Source: Pelagibacterales bacterium SAG-MED28
GTDB taxonomy: Bacteria; Pseudomonadota; Alphaproteobacteria; Pelagibacterales; Pelagibacteraceae
Length of the DNA: 64,000 nt
NCBI GenBank assembly: GCA_014653835.1
Contig: JACWDY010000004.1
Coordinates: 1-64,000 of the forward strand
Reading direction: 5' to 3'
Below the pieces are notes generated by a model. It saw only the letters and a list, made by a program, of their open reading frames with translations, did no database searches and had not been told where the DNA came from. Both the position numbers and the translations under genes were made by a program. Below are positions 56,951-64,000 of this stretch, piece by piece; positions within the stretch are counted from its first letter, which is position 1; every line of letters begins with the position of its first letter.

Positions 56951-58408
56951 ATGACTATTAAAATTAATTATTCTAAAAAAGCTAACACTAAAATTTTATT
57001 TAATACTGTTTTATTTGTTAATGATAAATTTAATACGGCACATTTAAAAAAATATATTACTAACTCCGAGTTTTCTTACATAAATGATTTATTGAAAACT
57101 AGTGATTTAAAAAAAAATATCTTTGTTTTCGAGGTAAATTCAAAAAAAAAGATATTTTTAATTTCTATAAAAAAAGATTTAAAAAATTTTGACATAGAAA
57201 ATTTAGGTGCCGAATTTTATGGGCGTGTAAACTATGGAAAAAGTAGTGAGTATTTTATTAACTCTGACAGCCTGGTTGGAAAATCTGAAAATTTTATAGG
57301 TCATTTTCTACATGGATTGAAATTAAAGTCCTATAAATTCAATAAATATAAAACTAAAAAAGAAACTAGAGTTATATCTGTTAATATTTCAGGAAATAAA
57401 AACAAACCCTCACTTCAAACTCAATTAAAATTTAAAGCATTAGAAGAGGGAACTTTTTATGCAAGAGACTTAGTTTCTGAGCCAGGAAATATTCTTCATC
57501 CAGACGAGTATTCTAAAAGATTAAAATCACTTAAAAAAGATGGTTTGAAAATCAATATATACGACAAAAAAAGATTAAAAAAACTTGGTATGAATGCTTT
57601 GTTAGGTGTTGGAATGGGTAGTGTAAGAGGATCGTATCTTGTGACAATGGAATGGAATGGAGCAAAAAATAATTCTAAACCTTTAGCATTTGTTGGTAAA
57701 GGAGTTACATTTGATACAGGTGGATACTCATTAAAACCTGCAAGATTTATGGAAGATATGACCTACGATATGGCAGGCTCAGCTGCAGTTGTTGGTTTAA
57801 TGAAAAGCTTAGCACTAAGAAAAGCTAAAGTTAATGCTGTAGGCGTAGTAGGACTTGTAGAAAACATGGTGAGTGGAGTTGCTCAAAGACCTGGAGATAT
57901 TGTTAAATCTTATAGCGGTAAAACTATAGAGGTCTTAAACACAGATGCTGAGGGAAGATTGGTTTTAGCTGATGCATTAACATTTACTGAGAAAAAATTT
58001 AAACCAAAATTTATGGTTGATTTAGCAACTTTAACAGGTGCAATTATAGTTTGTCTAGGTTCAGAATATGCAGGACTTTTTTCCAATGATGATAAATTGT
58101 CTAAACAAATTTCAAATGCCGGTGAAAAAGTTGAGGAGAAACTGTGGAGAATGCCCCTTCATAAAAATTACGATAAACTTATGAATTCTAAAAATGCGGA
58201 TATGCAAAATATAAATTACGTAGGTGGCGCAGGATCAACTACAGCAGCTCAATTTTTACAGAGGTTTGTTTTAAATAAAACTCCATGGGCACATTTAGAT
58301 ATTGCAGGTATGGCTTTTTCAAAATATGGAGGGGCTTTGAATTCAGGCGGTGCTACAGGATTTGGAGTAAGATTATTAAATCAGTTAATAGAGGAAAATT
58401 ACGAATAA
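56951..58408 (+). CDS. pepA: leucyl aminopeptidase (M17 family)
   Basis: Cytosolic two-metal aminopeptidase of 485 residues that recycles peptides. The M17 signature NTDAEGRLVLADAL lies at about residues 331-344, and the metal/catalytic lysine region is GKGVTFDTGGYSLKPARFMEDM near 252-273. The N-terminal domain is poorly conserved, as usual. The in-frame TAA 9 bases upstream makes ATG 56951 the earliest start. An AAGGAG sits 13 bases before the ATG, rather far. It is divergent from lptF, the standard alphaproteobacterial arrangement. Confidence 0.95.
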   Translation: MTIKINYSKKANTKILFNTVLFVNDKFNTAHLKKYITNSEFSYINDLLKTSDLKKNIFVFEVNSKKKIFLISIKKDLKNFDIENLGAEFYGRVNYGKSSEYFINSDSLVGKSENFIGHFLHGLKLKSYKFNKYKTKKETRVISVNISGNKNKPSLQTQLKFKALEEGTFYARDLVSEPGNILHPDEYSKRLKSLKKDGLKINIYDKKRLKKLGMNALLGVGMGSVRGSYLVTMEWNGAKNNSKPLAFVGKGVTFDTGGYSLKPARFMEDMTYDMAGSAAVVGLMKSLALRKAKVNAVGVVGLVENMVSGVAQRPGDIVKSYSGKTIEVLNTDAEGRLVLADALTFTEKKFKPKFMVDLATLTGAIIVCLGSEYAGLFSNDDKLSKQISNAGEKVEEKLWRMPLHKNYDKLMNSKNADMQNINYVGGAGSTTAAQFLQRFVLNKTPWAHLDIAGMAFSKYGGALNSGGATGFGVRLLNQLIEENYE

Positions 58409-58409
58409 C

Positions 58410-58811
58410 ATGGAACAAACTTTATCTATAATAAAACCAGACGCTATTGAGAGAAATTTAGCTGAAGAAATTAAAAATTTTTTCAAAAAAAACAACCTTA
58501 ATATTAAGGACAGTAAAAAAATTCATATTACCAAAGAGGAAGCATCGGAGTTTTATAAAGTTCATCAATCAAAACCCTTTTATAATGATTTATGCGCTTA
58601 TTTATCATCTGGACCAATAATTGTTATGATTTTAGAGGGTGAAAATGCAGTTTTAAGTAATAGAAAATTAATGGGTGCCACAAATCCTAAAGATGCTGAC
58701 GAAAACACAATTAGGAAAATGTACGGAATTTCAATTGATAAAAATTCAGTTCATGGTTCTGACTCAGTAGATAATGCTAAAAAAGAAATAGAATTTTTTT
58801 TTAAGAATTAA
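58410..58811 (+). CDS. ndk: nucleoside diphosphate kinase
   Basis: Balances NTP and dNTP pools through a phosphohistidine. 133 residues, slightly shorter than the usual 140. EQTLSIIKPDAIERNL opens the protein and the active histidine is His115 in NSVHGSDSVDNAKKEI. The start lies 1 base after the pepA stop and the stop overlaps convergent purN by 4 bases (TTAA). Confidence 0.97.
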   Translation: MEQTLSIIKPDAIERNLAEEIKNFFKKNNLNIKDSKKIHITKEEASEFYKVHQSKPFYNDLCAYLSSGPIIVMILEGENAVLSNRKLMGATNPKDADENTIRKMYGISIDKNSVHGSDSVDNAKKEIEFFFKN

Positions 58812-59371
58812 ATATCTCTAAAGATTTTTATAATTGCCTCCGGAAAAGCTCTATACTCCAAATTTTGAGTTTTTTTCTTTAAAATGATTTCATTATCACC
58901 AGATTTAATAAAAAAAAATTTTTGAATAATCTTAATTCCACTATCTAATTTGTCGTTTACAAAATGAACAGTGCATCCTCCTTTAGTCTCATTTTTTTCT
59001 AACATTCTAGAAAAAGTATTAAGACCCTTAAATTTTGGAAGTAAGGACGGATGAATATTTATAATTTTTCCCTCGTAATACCTTATTAAGTTTTTTGAAA
59101 TAATTTTCATATAACCCGCCAGACAAATAAAAGAAATTTTATATTTTTTAAGACTCATTAATATCTTATTTTCATGACTTTTAATTTTAGTATTTATTAA
59201 AATATAGGGTACTTTATATTTTTTAGCAAAATTAATTCCGCTAGCGTTTCTGTTATTGCTAATTACTAAGCTTATTTTTATTGGAAAACTGCTATCTCTT
59301 GAATAAGAAATAAGATTTTTAAGATTTGAACCTTTTCCTGATATAAAAACACAGGTTTTTCTTTTTACCAT
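58808..59371 (-). CDS. purN: phosphoribosylglycinamide formyltransferase
   Basis: Uses 10-formyl-THF to formylate GAR in purine synthesis. 187 residues. CVFISGKGSNLKNLI near 6-20 binds phosphate, the catalytic Asn-His pair is in INIHPSLLPKFKGLNTF near 104-120, and the catalytic Asp is in GGCTVHFVNDKLDSG near 131-145. It overlaps the upstream purM by 7 bases, so these two steps of the pathway are co-translated. Confidence 0.95.
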   Translation of the reverse strand: MVKRKTCVFISGKGSNLKNLISYSRDSSFPIKISLVISNNRNASGINFAKKYKVPYILINTKIKSHENKILMSLKKYKISFICLAGYMKIISKNLIRYYEGKIINIHPSLLPKFKGLNTFSRMLEKNETKGGCTVHFVNDKLDSGIKIIQKFFFIKSGDNEIILKKKTQNLEYRAFPEAIIKIFRDI

Positions 59372-60393
59372 TTTAAAGATCTAGATAAATTAATTTTTAC
59401 TTTTTCTTGTGAAATATAGCCAATTTCATAAGGTGTTATTTTTTTAGGAAAAAATTTTTTTATCTTTAGAATATTTTTTTTAGAAGCAATTAAACAAAAA
59501 CCAACACCGCAATTAAAAGTTTTAATCATTTCTTCATCTGATATATTTTTACTTTTAAGCCATTTAAATATTTTTGATATTTTTATTTTTGAAAGATCAA
59601 TATTTAAAGTTAGATCTTTTGGTACAGATCTCATTAAATTCTCAATTAAACCACCCCCTGTAATATGTGATGCTGCATTAATAAGATTTTTATCGGTTAT
59701 TTTTAAAATTTCTTTAGTATAAATTCTAGTGGGTTTCAGTATCTCTTTCTTTAAATTAATAGGTATTTTATTTTTTTTTAATATCGCTCTCACTAATGAA
59801 TAGCCATTTGAATGTATTCCATTAGAGGGTATCGCCAAAATAATATCACTTTTCTTTACTTTGTTTTTATCTAAAATTTTTTTTTTTGATACTATACCAA
59901 CACTAAAACCTGCTAAGTCGAATTTATCTTTAGTGTAAATGCCTGGCATTTCTGCTGTCTCACCACCAATAAGTTTACAATCAGATATTTTACATCCTTT
60001 AAAGATACCCTTTAAGATTTTTTTAGTTTTATTTAAATTTAATTTTCCAACAGCAATATAATCTAAAAAAAATAACGGCTTAGCCCCTTGAACAATTAAG
60101 TCATTTACACACATTGCAACTAAATCAATTCCAATTGTGTCAAATTTTTTAAACTTATTAGCTAAGTCAATTTTAGTTCCAACTCCATCGGTACATGAAA
60201 CTATCACTGGGTCCTTAATTTTGATATTACTAATATCAAATAGAGAGCCAAAACCTCCTATTTGATCTATTTGGTTTAAGCCCTTCGTCTTTTTGACATC
60301 TTTTTTTGATATTTTGGATATATGTTTAACAAGTTCATTTCCTAAAGAGATGTTTACACCGCTTTTTTTATAACTATTTTCGTTTTTTTTCAT
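59365..60393 (-). CDS. purM: phosphoribosylformylglycinamidine cyclo-ligase
   Basis: Closes the imidazole ring to form AIR using ATP. It is 342 residues with YKKSGVNISLGNELVKHI near 8-25, VSCTDGVGTKIDLA near 64-77, CKLIGGETAEMPGIY near 138-153, SNGIHSNGYSLVR near 190-203 and HITGGGLIENLMR near 245-257. The DUF2066 gene is divergent across only 23 bases, so their promoters must overlap or lie within the coding ends. Confidence 0.96.
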   Translation of the reverse strand: MKKNENSYKKSGVNISLGNELVKHISKISKKDVKKTKGLNQIDQIGGFGSLFDISNIKIKDPVIVSCTDGVGTKIDLANKFKKFDTIGIDLVAMCVNDLIVQGAKPLFFLDYIAVGKLNLNKTKKILKGIFKGCKISDCKLIGGETAEMPGIYTKDKFDLAGFSVGIVSKKKILDKNKVKKSDIILAIPSNGIHSNGYSLVRAILKKNKIPINLKKEILKPTRIYTKEILKITDKNLINAASHITGGGLIENLMRSVPKDLTLNIDLSKIKISKIFKWLKSKNISDEEMIKTFNCGVGFCLIASKKNILKIKKFFPKKITPYEIGYISQEKVKINLSRSLKW

Positions 60394-60416
60394 TTATAAA
60401 TTGGTAATTATTTTTT

Positions 60417-61463
60417 ATGAAATTATATAAGCAAATAATTTTTATTTTAATTGTTTTTTTAAAAACTGAAACTCTTTTATCAGAAAATAACTTATTTAAT
60501 GTTAATAATATTCAAATAGAAAAAAAAGATAATATCGAAAATAGTATTCTTGTAGACCAAGCTATTAAAAAAGGGTTTAATTTACTAGTCGCCAAAATCT
60601 TAGTAGATGCAGATAAGGATAAAGTATCAGATTTGAATCTTCCTTTGATTAAACAACTAGTTTCTTATTACCAACTTAAAAATATTTTAAATGAAGAAAA
60701 TAAAAAAGAATTTATAAATTTTAGCATCACGTTTGATAAAGATAAAATACACGATTTATTTTATAACCGAGGTCTTTCGTATTCTGAGGTATCAGATAAA
60801 GAATTATATATTTTACCATTATTGATAAAAGGAAATGAAATTTTTATTTTTAATAATAATTTCTTTTATGAAAATTGGAACAAAGTTTATGAACAAGATT
60901 TTATAGAATTTATTTTACCTCAAGAGCGAATTGAAATTATTAAAAATATAAACGATAATAAAAATAATCTAATAAATTTAGAATTAATTAATTTATTTGA
61001 AGAATATGAAAATAAAAATTTGGCTTTAGTTATTATCGAAGATAATAAAGCCATAAAAAAAAAAATTTATATCAAAACTTTAATACAAGGAAAAAATATT
61101 TTTAAAAGCTTAATCCTAGATAAGGAAATAAATAATATTAGTAAATTTTATGAAAAAATTATTATCGACTCAAAAAAGGAGTTGATAAATTTAGTAAAGT
61201 CGAAAAACTTAGTAGATATTAGAACTCCACACTTTTTAAATACTAGATTTAACCTTAATAAAAAAAATAATTTAGTTCAGCTAAACCTAAGGGTAAAAAA
61301 TATCGATTTAATTGAAAAAATTTATGTGAAAGAATTTAATAAAGATTATATGAAATTAAGGATTAAATATTTAGGTAAATTAGAAAAATTAATTATTAAA
61401 CTAAACGAAGAAAAAATAGATTTACAATTAGTAAATGATCTTTGGATTATAAGAACATTATAA
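60417..61463 (+). CDS. DUF2066 family secreted protein
   Basis: 348 residues with an N-terminal signal peptide (to about LLSEN, residue 24). DUF2066 proteins are of unknown function and in alphaproteobacteria often sit between purM and the DnaA-like regulator gene hda, exactly as here. The position supports the family call more than any motif does: the sequence is strongly diverged and rich in Lys, Asn and Ile. A periplasmic location is inferred from the signal peptide. hda starts 1 base after its stop. Confidence 0.65.
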   Translation: MKLYKQIIFILIVFLKTETLLSENNLFNVNNIQIEKKDNIENSILVDQAIKKGFNLLVAKILVDADKDKVSDLNLPLIKQLVSYYQLKNILNEENKKEFINFSITFDKDKIHDLFYNRGLSYSEVSDKELYILPLLIKGNEIFIFNNNFFYENWNKVYEQDFIEFILPQERIEIIKNINDNKNNLINLELINLFEEYENKNLALVIIEDNKAIKKKIYIKTLIQGKNIFKSLILDKEINNISKFYEKIIIDSKKELINLVKSKNLVDIRTPHFLNTRFNLNKKNNLVQLNLRVKNIDLIEKIYVKEFNKDYMKLRIKYLGKLEKLIIKLNEEKIDLQLVNDLWIIRTL

Positions 61464-61464
61464 A

Positions 61465-62124
61465 ATGGATCAACTTATTTTTAAATTTCCCTTTTCAAAA
61501 AAATATTTTGAGCAAGATTTTTTTGTATCTAGTAATAATTTTTCTGCTTATAAATTAATAGAAAGTTGGCCAAGATGGCCAGGAAAATGGTTAAATATAT
61601 TTGGAGCCTCTGGTTCAGGTAAAACACATTTAGCTAAAATTTTAGAAAAAAAAATAAAAAAAATTAAAATTATAGATGCAAAAAATATTGATAATAAAAT
61701 AATTCAAGATCTAAATAATCTTGACTGTTTGATAATTGATAGTTTTGATAATAATATCGAAGAAAAGTTGTTTTACTCAATTTTAAATCAATCCAAGCAA
61801 TTAGAAAATTATGTATTAATTAATTCTGTTCCCACTATAAAAAATGTAAAATTTAAACTAGCAGATCTTAGATCCAGAATGAATAGTTTCATATATATAG
61901 GAATCGACTTGCCTACTGATGATTTATTAAAGGTAATTATATCAAAGATACTATCCGATAAACAGATAAGTGTTAATCCTAAATTATCTGATTTCATTAT
62001 TAATAATGTAGAAAGATCTTATGAAAAATTGTTTAAATTTTTGAGAGAAGTAGATGAATTGTCTTTATCTTCTGGCAAATCAATTAATATTAATTTAATA
62101 AAAAAAGTACTAAACAATGAATAA
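61465..62124 (+). CDS. hda: DnaA-related regulatory protein Hda/HdaA
   Basis: 219-residue AAA+ protein resembling the middle domain of DnaA without its DNA-binding domain. Hda with the sliding clamp promotes DnaA-ATP hydrolysis to prevent re-initiation. Walker A is GASGSGKTH (residues 47-55), and CLIIDSFDNN near 91-100 is Walker B-like. The N-terminal QLIFKF (residues 3-8) is in the place of the clamp-binding QL-x-L-P-L motif and is a plausible variant. aspS overlaps the 3' end by 8 bases. Confidence 0.88.
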   Translation: MDQLIFKFPFSKKYFEQDFFVSSNNFSAYKLIESWPRWPGKWLNIFGASGSGKTHLAKILEKKIKKIKIIDAKNIDNKIIQDLNNLDCLIIDSFDNNIEEKLFYSILNQSKQLENYVLINSVPTIKNVKFKLADLRSRMNSFIYIGIDLPTDDLLKVIISKILSDKQISVNPKLSDFIINNVERSYEKLFKFLREVDELSLSSGKSININLIKKVLNNE

Positions 62125-63904
62125 ATATAGAACTCATAATTGTTCAGAATTAACTGATAAAGAAGTTAATCAAAATGTTCGTCTTTCTGGTTGGCTGCAC
62201 AGAAAAAGAGATCACGGAAATTTATTATTTATAGACTTGAGAGATCATTATGGAATGACGCAATGCGTTATTGAAAATAGTAATAATTATTTTCCAGTTT
62301 TAGAAAGATCTAAACCAGAGTCTGTTCTTCGAATAAGCGGTAAGGTAGTAAAAAGATCAGTTGGAACTGAAAATGAGGATTTAATGACCGGTAAAATTGA
62401 AATTTCAATAGAGTCTGTCGAAGTTTTATCTGAAGCGAAAGAACTACCAATGCCAGTGTTTGGTGAGCAAGACTACCCTGAGGATATAAGACTTAAATAT
62501 AGATTTTTGGATCTTAGAAGGGAAGAAATGCATAAAAATATAATTTTAAGATCAAAAGTAATTTCTTTTATAAGGTCTGAAATGTTAAAATTAGATTTTT
62601 TAGAGTATCAAACTCCAATATTAACATCTTCAAGTCCAGAAGGAGCAAGAGATTTTTTGGTACCAAGTAGATTGAACCCTGGAAAATTTTATGCTTTACC
62701 CCAAGCACCTCAACAATTTAAGCAACTTATAATGGTGTCAGGATTTGATAAATATTTTCAGATTGCACCTTGTTTTAGAGACGAAGACGCTAGATCAGAT
62801 AGAAGCCCAGGGGAATTTTATCAATTAGATTTAGAAATGTCTTTTGTTGAACAAGAGGATGTTTTTAAAATAGTAGAGAAACTGATGGTAAATTTATTTA
62901 AACAGTTTTCTTCAAAAAAAATTATGCATGAAAAATTTTTGAGGATTCCTTACGAAGAGTCAATGAAAAAATATGGAACTGATAAACCAGATTTAAGAAA
63001 TCCATTAATTATACAAGAAGTCACTGATTTGTTTAAAAGAGATGATGTCAAATTTGATATATTTAAAAAATTAGTAAAATCAGGTTCTATAGTAAGAGCA
63101 ATAATTACTAAAAATACGAAAGATCAACCAAGAAGTTTTTTTGATAATATCGATAAATGGGCAAAAGAGCAGGGTGCTTCTGGTTTAGCTTATTTTACCT
63201 TAGAAAAAGATAAAGAGATTAAAGGAAAAGGTCCAGTTGGTAAATTTTTTGGTGAAGATTCACTTAAAGAATTAATGAAAAACTGTAATGTGGAAATTGG
63301 TGACAGTGTTTTTCTTGCATGTGGAAAAGAGAAGGAAATTGAAAAGATTCTCTCTTTAGCAAGAGATAAAATAGCTAAAGAGTTAGATATTGTTGATAAA
63401 GATCAATTTGCTTTTTGTTGGATTGTCGATTATCCAATGTACGAATTTGATGAAAATACCAAAAAAATTATCTTTAGTCATAATCCTTTTTCAATGCCTC
63501 AAGGTAATATCAAAGAATTAAATTTTGATAAACCTTTAGATATTAAAGCATATCAGTATGATATTGTTTGCAATGGCATTGAGTTATCCTCTGGAGCAAT
63601 AAGAAACCATATTCCAGAATTAATGTATAAATTATTTTCTATAGCTGGGTATGGTGAAAAAGAAGTTAATAAAAAGTTTAGCGGAATGATAAATGCGTTT
63701 AGCTATGGCGCACCACCTCATGGAGGTATAGCCCCAGGCATTGATAGAATTGTAATGCTGCTAGCAGGAAAAGAGAATATAAGAGAGGTAACCCTTTTTC
63801 CTATGAACCAAAATGCTCAAGATCTTATGATGCAAGCACCATCTGAAATAGATGAAAAACAGTTAAAAGAGCTAAGTATAAAAAAAGATATTAAAAAAAA
63901 TTAA
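62117..63904 (+). CDS. aspS: aspartyl-tRNA synthetase
   Basis: Bacterial-type class IIb AspRS of 595 residues. It has an N-terminal OB fold (VRLSGWLHRKRDHGNLLFIDLRDHYG near 22-47), motif 2 FRDEDARSDRSPGEFYQLDLEMSF near 218-241, a GAD insertion domain (about 300-420) and motif 3 GIAPGIDRIVMLL near 540-552. It charges tRNA-Asp and, if AsnRS is absent, possibly tRNA-Asn for GatCAB amidation; that cannot be decided here. The start overlaps hda, and the TAA overlaps the next convergent gene by 4 bases. Confidence 0.97.
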   Translation: MNKYRTHNCSELTDKEVNQNVRLSGWLHRKRDHGNLLFIDLRDHYGMTQCVIENSNNYFPVLERSKPESVLRISGKVVKRSVGTENEDLMTGKIEISIESVEVLSEAKELPMPVFGEQDYPEDIRLKYRFLDLRREEMHKNIILRSKVISFIRSEMLKLDFLEYQTPILTSSSPEGARDFLVPSRLNPGKFYALPQAPQQFKQLIMVSGFDKYFQIAPCFRDEDARSDRSPGEFYQLDLEMSFVEQEDVFKIVEKLMVNLFKQFSSKKIMHEKFLRIPYEESMKKYGTDKPDLRNPLIIQEVTDLFKRDDVKFDIFKKLVKSGSIVRAIITKNTKDQPRSFFDNIDKWAKEQGASGLAYFTLEKDKEIKGKGPVGKFFGEDSLKELMKNCNVEIGDSVFLACGKEKEIEKILSLARDKIAKELDIVDKDQFAFCWIVDYPMYEFDENTKKIIFSHNPFSMPQGNIKELNFDKPLDIKAYQYDIVCNGIELSSGAIRNHIPELMYKLFSIAGYGEKEVNKKFSGMINAFSYGAPPHGGIAPGIDRIVMLLAGKENIREVTLFPMNQNAQDLMMQAPSEIDEKQLKELSIKKDIKKN

Positions 63905-64000
63905 TTTTTAGTCTTTAAATTAATCCTGACATCGGAAAGGTCTACAAGTTTCTCCTCATAATTACTTCTTACAAAACCCTTTGAAGTTATATTTTTTACA
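63901..64000 (-). CDS. C-terminal end of an unidentified minus-strand protein
   Basis: On the minus strand a frame is open from the right window edge to TAA at 63903-63901, giving about 32 residues that end LSDVRINLKTKN. The gene body is outside the window and I do not recognise it. Its stop nests with the aspS stop in TTAA, the same arrangement as at other convergent junctions here, which supports it as a real gene end. Confidence 0.55.
   Translation of the reverse strand, partial: VKNITSKGFVRSNYEEKLVDLSDVRINLKTKN

Noticed and set aside
1-64000. Mobile elements, phage genes, CRISPR arrays, toxin-antitoxin or defence islands
   Set aside because: None was found. Nearly every gene is a recognisable core function, and composition is even apart from the glycine-rich repeat tract.

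Overview
This 64 kb window is a piece of a very compact, AT-rich alphaproteobacterial chromosome, almost certainly from SAR11 ('Candidatus Pelagibacter' and relatives). The reasons are the strongly A/T-biased codons, one- and four-base gene overlaps, almost no intergenic DNA, a proteorhodopsin gene next to a ferredoxin/ferredoxin-reductase pair, and alphaproteobacterial gene orders such as rsmA-pdxA-surA-lptD-lptG-lptF/pepA and purN-purM/DUF2066-hda. I see no insertion sequence, phage gene, CRISPR array or convincing pseudogene. No stretch over 300 bases lacks a gene; the longest (15903-16128) is the proteorhodopsin leader and promoter region.

Layout. 1-6057: end of an S49 peptidase, both glycyl-tRNA synthetase subunits and pyruvate phosphate dikinase. 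6199-8370: a glycine-rich surface protein with a C-terminal beta-barrel. 8367-10191: nadA-nadC on the minus strand. 10253-10336: tRNA-Leu(GAG). 10404-11800: a hydratase-family enzyme, a CBS-pair protein and a 39-residue membrane ORF. 11797-15902: ygfZ, pyrC and prpE. 16129-19065: proteorhodopsin with its own terminator, then a 43-residue ORF, ferredoxin, ferredoxin-NADP reductase and a GST. 19062-24765: a DksA-family regulator, a two-gene GT39/GT2 module, an HCCA-isomerase-like protein, a glycerate-kinase-like P-loop protein and a TolC-like protein. 24855-30812: recA, an acetaldehyde-type dehydrogenase with its DUF779 partner, and alaS. 30805-39838: icd (minus), then psd-pssA-rlmE-guaB-TPR-guaA-panB-yfgM-like-bamB-like. 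39835-46907 (minus): rpsF-rpsR-rplI, dnaB, an RND/MMPL exporter, cvpA and purF. 47009-49585: fabD-fabG-acpP-gmk. 49552-56814 (minus): lptF-lptG-lptD-surA-pdxA-rsmA. 56951-63904: pepA-ndk, then purM-purN (minus), then DUF2066-hda-aspS. The window ends in the C-terminus of an unidentified minus-strand gene.

How the genes work together. Most are core housekeeping: translation (glyQS, alaS, aspS, rpsF/rpsR/rplI, rsmA, rlmE), nucleotides (guaA, guaB, purF, purM, purN, pyrC, gmk, ndk), cofactors (nadA/C, panB, pdxA), lipids and envelope (fabD/G, acpP, psd, pssA, lptD/F/G, surA, bamB-like) and replication/repair (dnaB, hda, recA). Energy and carbon genes are proteorhodopsin, ppdK, icd, prpE and the aldehyde dehydrogenase. 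The most notable observations are: every convergent gene pair overlaps, usually by exactly four bases; the IMP dehydrogenase has lost its CBS module; the proteorhodopsin carries the blue-tuning glutamine; two unlisted small membrane ORFs are present; and two adjacent genes have promoters that predict leaderless mRNAs.
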